Notes: generated from the letters alone by a model not told the origin. Numbered from the stretch's first letter, positions 31,337-41,463 are shown. The stretch: 64,000 nucleotides of DNA from Priestia aryabhattai B8W22 (GCF_000956595.1 NZ_JYOO01000003.1:62001-126000); one strand, 5' to 3'. Program-made: numbers and translations.

Positions 31337-32240
31337 GGTGCTCTCCTTCCGTAACGGACATAAACGAATCTTCAAGCGTCTCATACACAGGGGTAATTCG
31401 GTAGACTAAAATATCGCTGTCCACTAATTTTTCATTCACAGCTGGAATTTGCTCTTTCACAATCGCTACGTCGATAATATGCGATCTCATCGTTACTTCA
31501 AATTCTTTTGATAAAAGTTCCGCTGCTTTTTGCGCGTCAGACACTTCAAATTCTACGTACATTCCTTGATCTTGACGATTTGGAGATAGATCTTGAACGG
31601 CTTTTAACTCACCGTCTTGAATGATGCCAACGCGGTCACATAATGCTTCTACTTCTTTTAATAAGTGGCTCGCGATTAAGATTGAAATGCCTTCTTCCCT
31701 GCAAAGTGTTTGTAAATATGTACGAAACTCTCTCATTCCCGCTGGGTCTAGACCATTTGTTGGTTCGTCTAGTAAAAGCAATGCAGGCTTATGTAAAATA
31801 GCTTGAGCTACTCCTAAACGCTGTCTCATCCCAAGAGAATACGTCTTCACTTTTGCATGGATGCTGTTTTCAAGCTTTACTAGCGCAATCACTTCATCCA
31901 AGCGTTCTGCTGTGATTCCTTCATGCATATTAGCAAAGTGTTTTAAATTTTGATAGCCCGTTAGATAATCATAAAACTCAGGGTTTTCAATAATCGCTCC
32001 AATTGATTTCATAGCTGATGTAAACTGTTCCTTTAATGGAAACCCATTGACGGTAATTGTCCCTTTTGTTTCTTTAATGAGTCCTACTACGGTACGAATT
32101 AGCGTTGTTTTTCCAGATCCGTTTGGACCAAGCAATCCGAAAATCTCACCGCGCTCAACCGATAAGGATACATCATGCAAAATGGTTTTCTTCCCAATTA
32201 CTTTACTGACATGATCTACTTGTAGCACTGTTTCTGTCAT
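31329..32240 (-). CDS. ABC transporter ATP-binding protein
   Basis: A 303-residue ATPase starting MTETVLQVDHVSKVIGKK. Walker A is GPNGSGKTT near residue 38, the signature is YSLGMRQRLG, and Walker B is LLLDEPTNGLDP. The C-terminal ~90 residues form the extension found in BcrA/YtrB-like ATPases. Two ATGs (32243, 32240) are possible; AAAGGA favours the second. The gene overlaps the permease gene, so both are made together. Confidence 0.92.
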   Translation of the reverse strand: MTETVLQVDHVSKVIGKKTILHDVSLSVERGEIFGLLGPNGSGKTTLIRTVVGLIKETKGTITVNGFPLKEQFTSAMKSIGAIIENPEFYDYLTGYQNLKHFANMHEGITAERLDEVIALVKLENSIHAKVKTYSLGMRQRLGVAQAILHKPALLLLDEPTNGLDPAGMREFRTYLQTLCREEGISILIASHLLKEVEALCDRVGIIQDGELKAVQDLSPNRQDQGMYVEFEVSDAQKAAELLSKEFEVTMRSHIIDVAIVKEQIPAVNEKLVDSDILVYRITPVYETLEDSFMSVTEGEHHA

Positions 32241-32410
32241 CATGTACATCCTTTCTTTAATTAGCAATACGCCTTCTATTGTTTCTCTTTTTTAACTATT
32301 TGTCTACTATAACCTTATTTTTGGAAAAGTAGCCCATTCAAATCATTCGTATTATCCGCTTACATTTGATAAAATAAAACAAATCTTAGTTAGAGGAGGA
32401 CTTCTACATA

Positions 32411-32851
32411 ATGAACTTAACCATATACCTTGCCGGGCAAATTCACGATAACTGGCGAGACGAAATTAAAAACCAAGCGGAACAATTAAACCTTCCCCTT
32501 ACCTTTGTCGGTCCCATGACAGACCATGACCGCTCCGATAATATTGGAGAAGAAATTTTAGGAAAACAGCCTAATGCTGTCTTAAAAGATGAAGCTGCTT
32601 CCCAAATTAATAATTTACGCACGCAGGTGCTCCTTAAAAAATCTGATGTGGTCATTGCTTTATTTGGTGAAAAATACAAGCAGTGGAACAGCGCAATGGA
32701 TGCGGCGACAGCCATCGCATTAGATAAACCGCTAATTTTGGTTCGTCCTGAAAAACTGCACCACCCGCTTAAAGAACTGTCAAACAAAGCGCAAGTTGTA
32801 GTCGAAACGCCAGAACAGGCTCTTCAAGCACTAGCTTATATTTTTGAATAA
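32411..32851 (+). CDS. ytoQ: YtoQ family protein
   Basis: A 146-residue protein. NLTIYLAGQIHDNWRDEIKN at the start, then FVGPMTDHDRSDNIGEEILG and VIALFGEKYKQWNSAMDAAT, is the YtoQ pattern, with a nucleoside 2-deoxyribosyltransferase-like Rossmann fold. Enzymatic activity of YtoQ is not established. TTAGAGGAGG precedes the ATG. Single gene with a shared terminator. Confidence 0.9.
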   Translation: MNLTIYLAGQIHDNWRDEIKNQAEQLNLPLTFVGPMTDHDRSDNIGEEILGKQPNAVLKDEAASQINNLRTQVLLKKSDVVIALFGEKYKQWNSAMDAATAIALDKPLILVRPEKLHHPLKELSNKAQVVVETPEQALQALAYIFE

Positions 32852-32896
32852 CAACAAATAAGAGCTGTCGAAAACCGGCAGCTCTTATTTGTTGTT
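32850..32896. terminator. Bidirectional terminator
   Basis: AACAACAAATAAGAGCTG and CAGCTCTTATTTGTTGTT arms, a long near-perfect stem after ytoQ. It probably also ends the ger operon on the other strand. Confidence 0.92.
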
Positions 32897-33011
32897 TATT
32901 GAAGGCTCCGTACGAAGCATGCGATGAGTATTTCGTGGGAAGTTCTGAGATTATTATTCTTGTGGGAGTTTCATTTTTGACATAACGATAAGCAAAGTTA
33001 CAGTCGGGTGC

Positions 33012-34223
33012 TTACTTTTTTGACCCGGATGCTCCATAATCTTTAATCTTTAACTTCACATCATAGTTAATTGGCACTTCACTAAATGTTTGATCCCAAT
33101 TTTCTTTGACCCTCATCCATGTTCTAGGCTGCTTAATTCTCAATTGATTTCCGAAGCCTGCAACATCAACTTTATATTTTGTTTGCATTTTTTCTAGTAC
33201 GTTTCTTACCAGGTACTTTACTTTTTTTTCTGAAGTTTTTTGCGCATTCTGTAAAAATTGATTATTAAAAGAGCTCCCTGAAGTCATCCAACTTTCAGAT
33301 AGCCTTCCCACTGATTCAATGTGTACATCAAAAGAGATATTATTTCCTTTAACATGGGGTTGAATATGACTTTTCATAGACTCTATTTCGTATACAATCA
33401 GCTGACCAGTCTTTTTATCAAAGCTTTTCACTAGCCCGCCTTTCCCTTTGCCTGTGATCCAAGCCAAACCATCTAGTTCTTCTTCATTCAAAAAACCAAT
33501 CATTTTGCTTGTTTTCCCTTTAATTATACCAGCACCCGCAAATTTGATTTCTCCATTTGCTGACAATACATTTTGCAGCAGAAAACTAGACCCAGTTTGA
33601 ATCTTGCTTGCTAATTTAATAAGCGGCATGGGCGGTAAAATTCGCGTCGTTCGATACGTATTGTCTATCATTCCATACAGGTGAAAAGCCGGGATCTCTC
33701 CTGCTGTTTTTGATTCTAACGTGTCGCTAGCTCTTCCTTTACTAATAAACACAAGGCAACTAGGTCTAAAATCATTGTCCCGAAGAGTTTGGTCCACTAA
33801 TTGCTCTAAACTATACGCTCGTGCAAGAGCCTCACTTATAACCATTACTTTCATATGGGGACTAGTTAAAGGAGTATCACTTCTTAAAGATAATTCACGA
33901 AGCATTTGAAAAGGAGAATCTCCTGTTTCCGAGATATTTACGTAAGATTTTTGCTGCGATCCTCCTTGTTTAGTCGTTGAACTTGCGACTTGAGGAGTGA
34001 TCAGTTGATAAGTTGACGTAATCAGGTTCTTTTTAGTATACCCTTCTCCTTGTTCATCAAATTCTTTTTCAGCTATAGACTCCTTACCTTTATCATAGGC
34101 CACACCCACTCCAAAACTTTGCTCTTCAATTTCATGACTGCTCCAGCAGCCTGCCAGAGGAAAGAGCAAAAAAACAGAAAACAAAACCAATAGGAACTGG
34201 AAATGATTAAAGGTTTGTTTCAT
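33012..34223 (-). CDS. Spore germination lipoprotein, Ger(x)C family
   Basis: A 403-residue lipoprotein: signal peptide with lipobox LAGC (Cys26), then SSHEIEEQSFGVGVAYDKG, the opening of the GerAC fold. SPFQMLRELSLRSDTPLTSP and the C-terminal YDVKLKIKDYGASG fit the three-domain GerAC structure. It is the C subunit of a GerA-type germinant receptor on the outer face of the spore inner membrane. Its start overlaps the B gene by 17 bases. Last gene of the operon. Confidence 0.93.
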   Translation of the reverse strand: MKQTFNHFQFLLVLFSVFLLFPLAGCWSSHEIEEQSFGVGVAYDKGKESIAEKEFDEQGEGYTKKNLITSTYQLITPQVASSTTKQGGSQQKSYVNISETGDSPFQMLRELSLRSDTPLTSPHMKVMVISEALARAYSLEQLVDQTLRDNDFRPSCLVFISKGRASDTLESKTAGEIPAFHLYGMIDNTYRTTRILPPMPLIKLASKIQTGSSFLLQNVLSANGEIKFAGAGIIKGKTSKMIGFLNEEELDGLAWITGKGKGGLVKSFDKKTGQLIVYEIESMKSHIQPHVKGNNISFDVHIESVGRLSESWMTSGSSFNNQFLQNAQKTSEKKVKYLVRNVLEKMQTKYKVDVAGFGNQLRIKQPRTWMRVKENWDQTFSEVPINYDVKLKIKDYGASGSKK

Positions 34224-35334
34224 ACTTTACTCCCTTTACTTTTGAAATAATGAGAAGAAGCAGCGGCAAAAAGCCAAATAAAACTAAGGCGATATTGCCA
34301 ATCACATCTCCCAATTTAAATACATCATTAATATTTTTAGGAATCATGGAAATAAGATATATAACCGGAAGCAAACCATACATAAATGGATGAATGTTTT
34401 TTTGGAAAAGCTGAGACAGTCCTAATGAAGCGGCGTAATGGTTAATAGTAAAAGAAGCAAACATCTGCATGATCCATACAACTAGCAGCAAGGAATCAAA
34501 TCGTTCAAAAATCAAGCCTGTCAGCTCAAAACTTCTTATTAAATCAAGCGTTGGCCACGTTCTTATTACTACTCCATCAATCGATAACGCTCCGATAACC
34601 ATTACAACCGTAATCACATAAATAAATATAGGAATAGTAATTCCAACTAGCACAGCTTTTCCTGCTTTGTGAGGTTCTTTCATAAAAGCTAAAATGATTA
34701 ACATAATTTCAGGACCCGTGAATGCAAGAGCAGTTGTTTTTACTCCTTTTAGTACAGGAAGGACTCCTGATCCAAGTACTGGACGCAGATTATCTATTTC
34801 AAATATTTTCATACTCATAAAAGCTACCAGTAAAAAAAGAATAACGGTAATAGGGAATATAATTTCAAACAGTCGAGCGATTGGATTAATGCCCCCTCTA
34901 ATTAAATAGAGGCTTATCCACATAAATGGCATAATAATAGCCCACGTCGGCGTTTCTTCCAGCAAGAGATATCCGGTTACTTCTGCCAATGAACGGGCGT
35001 GAAAACCACCAAGCAGTAAAAAATAACCTATCATGAGCAAGCTAATTAACTTACTCAACCATTTCCCTGTAATTTCTTTACTGTATTGATAAAACGTCTT
35101 TCCAGGGAATTTCCGGCTTAACTTCACCATGATTATCGCTGCTATTATGGTGACTATTCCTCCTAGAATAACAGTTAACCACACATCTGGTGTTTTCACT
35201 TGTTCCGCAGCTGTTCGCGGCAACGTCAGAATACCAGTTCCAAGTATAAAATTGATGACAATAATAGCTGTTTGTGGCGTCGTAATACGATCGTTTGAAT
35301 TTATCATTACCACTGATTCACTTCCTTTTTTCAT
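34207..35334 (-). CDS. Spore germination permease, GerAB/GerXB family
   Basis: A 375-residue protein with about ten membrane segments. NDRITTPQTAIIVINFILGT starts the first helix and NINDVFKLGDVIGNIALVL lies before the last; the APC-type permease fold is typical of B subunits, which are thought to bind germinant. AGGAG precedes the ATG at 35334, 6 bases after the A gene stop. A start closer to residue 11 cannot be excluded. Confidence 0.92.
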   Translation of the reverse strand: MKKGSESVVMINSNDRITTPQTAIIVINFILGTGILTLPRTAAEQVKTPDVWLTVILGGIVTIIAAIIMVKLSRKFPGKTFYQYSKEITGKWLSKLISLLMIGYFLLLGGFHARSLAEVTGYLLLEETPTWAIIMPFMWISLYLIRGGINPIARLFEIIFPITVILFLLVAFMSMKIFEIDNLRPVLGSGVLPVLKGVKTTALAFTGPEIMLIILAFMKEPHKAGKAVLVGITIPIFIYVITVVMVIGALSIDGVVIRTWPTLDLIRSFELTGLIFERFDSLLLVVWIMQMFASFTINHYAASLGLSQLFQKNIHPFMYGLLPVIYLISMIPKNINDVFKLGDVIGNIALVLFGFLPLLLLIISKVKGVKYETNL

Positions 35335-35340
35335 AAGCTC

Positions 35341-36918
35341 CTATCCTTTTCGTAGAGAATCTTTGGTGTGCATCATCTTTGGACGTCTTTTCATCATCAT
35401 AAGAGGCATACGGACCATCAAGTCTTTCCATTCACTTAAACGATAGGGTACCGCTGGACTCATGTAAGATACGCCAAAACTTTTTAGTTTCACCAAATGA
35501 CTGGTCATAAAAAGGAAAAATAAAACGACGCCGTATAATCCAAGTATGGCAGCACATAGCATAGCTATGAAGCGAAGAATACGCAATGAAATCCCGACGC
35601 TATATTGCGGAATAGCAAACGATGAAATGGCAGTTAACGCTACAATAATCACTAAAATAGGGCTAACAATCCCTGCCTGCACAGCAGCTTCTCCAATAAT
35701 TAATCCACCGACAATTCCCATTGCTGGACCAATTGGTTTTGGTAACCTGAGTCCAGCTTCTCTCAAGATTTCGATAGCTATTTCCATGAATAAGGCTTCT
35801 ATAAGCGCTGGAAATGGCACTCCAGACTTCGTTCCTATAATTGAAATAGCCAATTTAGTCGGAATCATCCCTGGGTGAAACGAAATAAAAGCAATATACA
35901 AAGCCGGTGTAAAAAGGGAAAGAACTACTGCGATGTAACGAAGAAAACGAATGAATGTACCGGGAATCCACCTTTCATAATAATCTTCCGGCGACTGTAG
36001 CATCATGCTAAACGTAACGGGGGCAATCAAAGCAAAAGGCGTCCCGTCTAATAAAATGGCTACTCTCCCTTCCATCAAAGCAGCAATTACACGATCCGGA
36101 CGCTCCGTATTCTGCACCTGAGGAAATAGGCTAAGGTAATTATCTTCAATGAGTTGTTCCACATATCCTGACTCCGGTACATTATCAAGATCAATTTTTT
36201 TAATTCGTTTTTCTACTTCTTCAACTAGTTCTGGATCAACAATCTCCTTTATGTAAGCAACAACTAAGTCTTTTTTGGAACGCTTTCCTACTTGAAATTT
36301 CACCAGCGACAAATTTTCAATGTCTCCGCTTCCTCTTAATAAAGAAGTATTATCACTTAAAGATTCGGTGAAGCCTACTCTTGGCCCTCTCACTAATGCT
36401 TCTGATACGGGCTCTTCAATCGTCCTTGTTTTCACTTTGCTTGTACCAAGAATTAAGGCAGATGATAACCCGTCAATTAAAAGCGCCGTAGATCCTGTTA
36501 AGACTTTTGATGTTACTTCTTTAATGAAATGAACCTCTTCTACATCACCGATTGATAATACTTGGCTTTTAATAAACTGTTTTGAAAGGCTTCCCTTTAC
36601 GTAAAGCTGATCCTGTTGGTATTCTTTTGAAAAATCAGCCATCAATGATGACAAAATATGTTTTTCAATAAGATCTTTATCTGAGAGCCCTTCTACAAAA
36701 ATAATAGCTGCCTGAATGCCGGTGCGTCCTATAATAAACTCTCGAAAATGAACGTCGGAGTTATGACCAATTTCATTTTTAACTGCTTTTAGAGTTAAAG
36801 CTACATGCTCCGTAACATGATCAGGTGAATTTTGAGGTGTAAATTCCTGTTTATTTTCCTTTTCATTCGCATGGTTCCCTATTTTTTTTATTGTCGATTT
36901 CCATTTTTTCACTTTCAT
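35341..36918 (-). CDS. Spore germination protein, GerAA/GerXA family
   Basis: A 525-residue protein starting [20 protein letters not shown] at ATG 36918, whose A is the last base of the preceding stop (TGATG). A hydrophilic N-terminal half holds [20 protein letters not shown]-type GerA motifs and [19 protein letters not shown], and about five membrane segments follow from residue 320. [20 protein letters not shown] is the most conserved block. It is the A subunit; recent structural work on the family indicates A subunits form pentameric channels. The last residues are basic. Confidence 0.93.
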   Translation of the reverse strand: MKVKKWKSTIKKIGNHANEKENKQEFTPQNSPDHVTEHVALTLKAVKNEIGHNSDVHFREFIIGRTGIQAAIIFVEGLSDKDLIEKHILSSLMADFSKEYQQDQLYVKGSLSKQFIKSQVLSIGDVEEVHFIKEVTSKVLTGSTALLIDGLSSALILGTSKVKTRTIEEPVSEALVRGPRVGFTESLSDNTSLLRGSGDIENLSLVKFQVGKRSKKDLVVAYIKEIVDPELVEEVEKRIKKIDLDNVPESGYVEQLIEDNYLSLFPQVQNTERPDRVIAALMEGRVAILLDGTPFALIAPVTFSMMLQSPEDYYERWIPGTFIRFLRYIAVVLSLFTPALYIAFISFHPGMIPTKLAISIIGTKSGVPFPALIEALFMEIAIEILREAGLRLPKPIGPAMGIVGGLIIGEAAVQAGIVSPILVIIVALTAISSFAIPQYSVGISLRILRFIAMLCAAILGLYGVVLFFLFMTSHLVKLKSFGVSYMSPAVPYRLSEWKDLMVRMPLMMMKRRPKMMHTKDSLRKG

Positions 36919-37043
36919 CACTCTTCCTCTGAATTACGAATCCCGCTTAATAATTTGTAGATTATATACGGGATGAAAAAAACCAGAACTGCTTGTATAA
37001 AAACTGGCCCTTCTGGAAGATAGGAAACAATTAATTCCCACAT
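36918..37043 (-). CDS. 41-residue membrane protein leading the ger operon
   Basis: [20 protein letters not shown] followed by [14 protein letters not shown] and an acidic tail (IRNSEEE). One membrane helix covers about residues 15-32. Its TGA stop overlaps the ATG of gerXA by one base, and its tail codons contain the gerXA ribosome binding site (GAGGAAGAG), so translation is coupled. AGGGTGAT precedes its ATG. No named family is recognised; a small receptor accessory protein is a reasonable guess. Confidence 0.65.
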   Translation of the reverse strand: MWELIVSYLPEGPVFIQAVLVFFIPYIIYKLLSGIRNSEEE

Positions 37044-37141
37044 GTTAATCACCCTATTTATGTCTCTAACAAAACAATTCTAGAAATAAGCATCCGTAAA
37101 ATATCAGTGTTTACTTCGTAGAAATTCTTTTATTTACCAGG

Positions 37142-37171
37142 TAGTATTATTCTTCTTTTTGTTTCTTATAC
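37142..37171 (-). promoter_or_regulatory. Candidate sigma-G promoter of the ger operon
   Basis: On the minus strand GTATA (37171-37167), 18-base spacer, AATACTA (37148-37142); one mismatch to GHATR-N18-CATNHTA. About 100 bases upstream of the 41-residue leader gene. The rest of the 380-base gap (37044-37423) holds nothing else I can name. Confidence 0.55.
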
Positions 37172-37423
37172 AAAGGAATACAACATCCATCGTAAAAATG
37201 AAAAATAGCTTACTACTGAAGGCTTAGACATGCTGGTTTGCCGCTCAATGTTTTGGTGAATGCTAGAATAATCAAGTTTTACCGCTCAAAAAACCCCTTA
37301 AATGGTTGACGAGTGCTTAAAGTGTCGGTTACACTTTATGTTTGAAATATTGTATTCATATCGCTCTTATATAAAAAGAATGGTATAATTTTATAGATAT
37401 TGAATTTGGAGGACTGCTCATAC

Positions 37424-39043
37424 ATGATTACAGTTAGTAATGTAAGTTTACGATTTGGCGACCGAAAGTTATTTGAAGATGTGAATATTAAATTCACGCC
37501 TGGTAACTGCTATGGATTAATCGGCGCAAACGGTGCTGGAAAATCAACGTTTTTAAAAATTTTATCTGGTGAAATTGAATCTCAAACTGGTGATGTACAT
37601 ATGGGCCCTGGCGAACGCCTTGCTGTCTTAAAACAGAACCACTTCGAATATGAAGATCAAGAAGTTATGAAAACCGTTATTATGGGGCACGCTCGCCTTT
37701 ATGAAGTAATGCAAGAAAAAGATGCTATTTATATGAAAGCAGACTTCACAGATGAAGACGGAATGAAAGCAGCTGAGCTTGAAGGTGAATTTGCGGAATT
37801 AAACGGTTGGGAAGCAGAATCAGAAGCAGCTATTCTTTTAAAAGGATTAGGTATTTCTGAAGATCTTCACGCCAAAAAAATGGCTGAACTAACGGGTAGT
37901 GAAAAAGTAAAAGTGCTTCTTGCACAGGCTTTATTCGGAAAACCTGATGTATTACTTTTAGATGAGCCTACGAATAACTTGGATATTCAAGCAATTCAAT
38001 GGTTAGAAGAGTTCTTAATTAATTTTGAAAACACAGTCATTGTTGTATCTCATGACCGTCACTTCTTAAACAAAGTATGTACGCACATTGCTGACCTTGA
38101 CTTCAGTAAAATCCAAGTCTACGTTGGTAACTATGATTTCTGGTATGAATCAAGCCAATTGGCACAAAAAATGGCGTCAGATGCGAACAAGAAAAAAGAA
38201 GAAAAAATTAAAGAGCTTCAAGCCTTTATCGCTCGCTTTAGCGCAAATGCATCGAAATCAAAACAAGCAACGTCTCGTAAAAAATTGCTTGATAAAATTT
38301 CATTAGATGACATCCGTCCTTCTTCTCGTCGTTACCCATACGTGAACTTCACGCCGGAACGTGAGATTGGAAATGACGTACTTCGCGTTGAAGGTCTAAC
38401 AAAAACAATTGACGGCGTAAAAGTTCTTGATAACGTAAGCTTTATTATGAATAAAGATGACAAAATTGCTCTTGTAGGCCGCAACGAACTTGCAAATTCA
38501 ACATTAATGAAGATTTTAATGGGTGAAATGGAAGCAGACAGCGGTACGTACAAATGGGGTGTCACAACGTCTCAAGCCTTCTTCCCTAAAGATAACTCCG
38601 AGTACTTCGAAAACGGAGATTTAAACTTAGTAGACTGGCTGCGCCAGTATTCACCTAATGATCAAAGCGAAAGCTTCTTACGCGGTTTCTTAGGTAGAAT
38701 GCTATTCTCTGGTGAAGAAGTGTTGAAAAAAGCAAACGTTCTTTCCGGAGGAGAAAAAGTTCGCTGTATGCTTTCTAAAATGATGCTAAGCGGTTCAAAC
38801 GTTCTTTTACTAGACGATCCTACGAATCACCTTGACTTAGAATCAATCACAGCACTAAACAATGGACTTATCAGCTACAAAGGTTCAATGATTTTCACAT
38901 CTCATGACCATCAGTTCGTTGAAACGATTGCAAATCGTGTAATTGAAATTACGCCAAATGGAGTAATTGACAAGCAAATGACGTACGATGAGTATTTAGA
39001 AGACAGCAACCTGCAAAAACAAGTAGCAGGCATGTACGCTTAA
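37424..39043 (+). CDS. ABC-F family ATPase (YkpA-like)
   Basis: A 539-residue protein with two ABC domains and no membrane segments; ATG 37424 lies 10 bases after TTGGAGGA. Domain 1: Walker A GANGAGKST (34-42), signature LTGSE (156-160), Walker B LLLDEPTNNLD. Domain 2: Walker A position reads GRNELANST (about 351-359, no Lys), signature LSGGE, Walker B LLLDDPTNHLD (Asp at 465 in place of the catalytic Glu). Length and overall sequence fit B. subtilis YkpA. ABC-F proteins act on ribosomes rather than as transporters. Single-gene unit. Confidence 0.9.
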   Translation: MITVSNVSLRFGDRKLFEDVNIKFTPGNCYGLIGANGAGKSTFLKILSGEIESQTGDVHMGPGERLAVLKQNHFEYEDQEVMKTVIMGHARLYEVMQEKDAIYMKADFTDEDGMKAAELEGEFAELNGWEAESEAAILLKGLGISEDLHAKKMAELTGSEKVKVLLAQALFGKPDVLLLDEPTNNLDIQAIQWLEEFLINFENTVIVVSHDRHFLNKVCTHIADLDFSKIQVYVGNYDFWYESSQLAQKMASDANKKKEEKIKELQAFIARFSANASKSKQATSRKKLLDKISLDDIRPSSRRYPYVNFTPEREIGNDVLRVEGLTKTIDGVKVLDNVSFIMNKDDKIALVGRNELANSTLMKILMGEMEADSGTYKWGVTTSQAFFPKDNSEYFENGDLNLVDWLRQYSPNDQSESFLRGFLGRMLFSGEEVLKKANVLSGGEKVRCMLSKMMLSGSNVLLLDDPTNHLDLESITALNNGLISYKGSMIFTSHDHQFVETIANRVIEITPNGVIDKQMTYDEYLEDSNLQKQVAGMYA

Positions 39044-39048
39044 TAAGA

Positions 39049-39082
39049 AATCCCCTTTCTATAGAGAAAGGGGGATTTTTTT
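39049..39082. terminator. Bidirectional terminator
   Basis: AATCCCCTTTCT and AGAAAGGGGGATT arms around ATAG, with T run, between the ABC-F gene and the convergent EamA gene. Confidence 0.9.
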
Positions 39083-39965
39083 ATATACGCACCTCTTGAT
39101 TTAGCGATGACTTCGGAGAATACGTTAAAATCGCTAAGCTAGCAAATACTAATGTTGCACCGCATATGTTTACCAAAGTCAGGGATTCTCCCAGCAAAAA
39201 AACGCCAAGTAAAAAGGCTGTAACAGGCTCTGCTAGGGATAACGTGACGGCGGTAGACGCATGCACCGACTTGAGTGCTGTAGAAAATAATACATAAGCA
39301 AGAGCGGTCGTAAGTATTCCTAAGTGAAGAGCAATCCCTATGCCATCTAAAGAGACTAGCCAGCTCATATCGTACATAAACCAGCATGGTATCAGTAAAA
39401 CGGCGGCGGCTGTGAACACAAGAGCAGCGCCCACTTGCGGATCAACATGCCCAACAATGCTTTTATTAACAGTCGTGTAGCAAGCAAAAGATGCCCCTGC
39501 TCCTATGGCCATACCCAAACCTATCACGTCGATTTGACTATCTTTTTTTAACAACAAGCAGCAGCACCCTATAATACCCGTAAACGTGGCAAGCAACCAT
39601 TTTTTTGTAGGTTTCTTACGGTAAACTATGTAATCTAGCACTCCTGACAAAAGCGGCGCACTGCCAATTGCCACCATTGTTCCTACTGCAACGCCGGTTT
39701 TGATAACGGCTGAAAAAAACAGCGGCTGATAAGCGGTCATACTTGCTGCGGCAACCGCAAGAGGCAGGATAGGAAGACGTCTTAAGTCCATATTCTTTCT
39801 TTGTATAAGACAAGCTGCAAGAAGCGACAGTCCCCCTACAGCTAAACGCACGGCTCCAATCGCCACAGAATGCGCTTCAGCAGATGCTAAAGCTTGGGCA
39901 GTTCCTGTAGTTCCCCATAGTACAGCAGCACATAAAATAAGTATTTTTGATAATGAAGTATTCAT
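39081..39965 (-). CDS. EamA/DMT family transporter
   Basis: A 294-residue protein of ten membrane segments made of two EamA repeats (about residues 8-135 and 148-283); the first holds AAVLWGTTGTAQAL and the second AYVLFSTALKSVHASTAV and LAEPVTAFLLGVFLLGE. Such proteins export amino acids, nucleosides or drugs. AAAGGAGATGG precedes the ATG. It lies 64 bases after an AraC-type regulator gene in the same direction, so that regulator may control it. Confidence 0.9.
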   Translation of the reverse strand: MNTSLSKILILCAAVLWGTTGTAQALASAEAHSVAIGAVRLAVGGLSLLAACLIQRKNMDLRRLPILPLAVAAASMTAYQPLFFSAVIKTGVAVGTMVAIGSAPLLSGVLDYIVYRKKPTKKWLLATFTGIIGCCCLLLKKDSQIDVIGLGMAIGAGASFACYTTVNKSIVGHVDPQVGAALVFTAAAVLLIPCWFMYDMSWLVSLDGIGIALHLGILTTALAYVLFSTALKSVHASTAVTLSLAEPVTAFLLGVFLLGESLTLVNICGATLVFASLAILTYSPKSSLNQEVRI

Positions 39966-40029
39966 CGTTCCATCTCCTTTCTTTTATCATAGCTAAAAGA
40001 AAGAAAAAAGTTTTTCCGCTTTTATGATG

Positions 40030-40746
40030 TTACTTGTCTGTTTTTAAGATACTTCGATATTGCGTCGGTGAGATTCCTTCTTGTTTTGCAAACCATTTTG
40101 TAAATGAAGACAAGCTGTGATAGCCAACTTCATGCGCAATATACGTTACCGAGTAGCTCGTCTCTTTTAACAGTTCTTTTGCTTTATTTAAACGTATATG
40201 CGCTACATAACTTTGAGGCGAATAACCCGTTTTTTGTTTAAACCAAGCGGAAAAATAGGCGGGATGATAATTTTCCAGCTTGGCAAGACTTTCTATGTTT
40301 AACTCTTGATTAAAGTTAGCATGAAGGTAATCAATGGATTTAAACGTTTGTGTCTTTGGCAAATAATGCTGAACGTAACGGACCAAATCTTCAAGCGCCC
40401 CCCTGTCAGTGCTTTTTTGAAGCTCATCAAGTAAAAGGTAGCGAATGGCTTTCCACGTTGAATCCCATTGAATAAAAGCTGCTTGTTGAGAAAGATGCGC
40501 ACTTTCTGTAAGCTTCAACGGAATATCAACGACCAAACATTCATTTGTATTTTTAGCTTGATACGTATGCAGCTGACGAGGCGGAATGTAAAAGCATCCT
40601 TCTTTCAGCGTTAAGTGCTGTTCGCTTGCTTGAATATCAAGAGCACCTGCTAGCGGAAACAGAAGCTGGCTGTAGTTATGATCATGGGTATGAGGTGAAT
40701 AGCTGTAGGCTCTTTTTTCGCAAATAATTTCACGTAGCGTATCCAT
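40030..40746 (-). CDS. AraC family transcriptional regulator
   Basis: A 238-residue protein with an N-terminal cupin sensor domain (SPHTHDHNYSQLLFPLAGAL, then FYIPPRQLHTY) and a C-terminal pair of helix-turn-helix motifs (LNIESLAKLENYHPAYFSAW to YHSLSSFTKWFAKQEG). Effector unknown. GGAAAGGAGAACG precedes the ATG. It is upstream of the EamA exporter gene. Confidence 0.92.
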   Translation of the reverse strand: MDTLREIICEKRAYSYSPHTHDHNYSQLLFPLAGALDIQASEQHLTLKEGCFYIPPRQLHTYQAKNTNECLVVDIPLKLTESAHLSQQAAFIQWDSTWKAIRYLLLDELQKSTDRGALEDLVRYVQHYLPKTQTFKSIDYLHANFNQELNIESLAKLENYHPAYFSAWFKQKTGYSPQSYVAHIRLNKAKELLKETSYSVTYIAHEVGYHSLSSFTKWFAKQEGISPTQYRSILKTDK

Positions 40747-40773
40747 TTCGTTCTCCTTTCCTTATTTCATATC

Positions 40774-41403
40774 TCACAAAAGCTGTTCTATGCCGTTCAA
40801 AACGGTTTCCAGCGCCCTTAACGATTCTGCTGGAGAATACAAAACATCCAATGAATGATCGGCATTTTCGATGACTGCGATATTCATTTTGTTTGTTTTT
40901 AGTTGATGGACTGCTTCAGTATAATAGTGATCACGAGTTCCTATTGCAATAAGACCTTTATGAGTGCTTTCTAGTAAACTTTCAAACAGTTCCGATCTGG
41001 TTAAAAGCGGCGTCAGTAAAAGCATCACTGCATCTTTGTAAGCATCATCTTTCATCATTCGCTGAATCAGCGGAATTGTGCCAATCGATTTTCCTGCAAA
41101 TATGATATTTTTATAGTCGTCGTGAGATAAAACGTCTTGCAGCACGAGATCAATATCTTGCATCATAACACCTGCAATCTCATCTGTAGACTTTGTCATC
41201 AGCTCTTTTGGGTATGTATAGTGAATATGAACCACGTCAATTCCGTGTTTTATCATCAGCATCGTTACATAATACAACAGCGGTTTTTCGTACGTATAGC
41301 CTAGCCCTGAAAACATAAAGCAAATGCGAGGCCCTCCTGTTTTAATATGTGTATAGGTAATTCTATGAGTTTGGCTGTTTACACTTTTTTGATCTACGTG
41401 CAT
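40774..41403 (-). CDS. Alpha/beta hydrolase
   Basis: A 209-residue protein starting MHVDQKSVNSQTHRITYTHI at ATG 41403 behind AAGGAGGAGTG. The nucleophile elbow is GKSIG (about residue 106), the acid is in the IGTRD segment and the His is in NADHSLD near the C-terminus, the usual Ser-Asp-His set. The cap domain is minimal. Substrate unknown. It follows the flavin monooxygenase gene by 60 bases and precedes the AraC gene. Confidence 0.82.
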   Translation of the reverse strand: MHVDQKSVNSQTHRITYTHIKTGGPRICFMFSGLGYTYEKPLLYYVTMLMIKHGIDVVHIHYTYPKELMTKSTDEIAGVMMQDIDLVLQDVLSHDDYKNIIFAGKSIGTIPLIQRMMKDDAYKDAVMLLLTPLLTRSELFESLLESTHKGLIAIGTRDHYYTEAVHQLKTNKMNIAVIENADHSLDVLYSPAESLRALETVLNGIEQLL

Positions 41404-41463
41404 GTCACTCCTCCTTTTTAAATATTCTAACATTTAATTCCGTAAAAAAACCCCATCTTTTTC

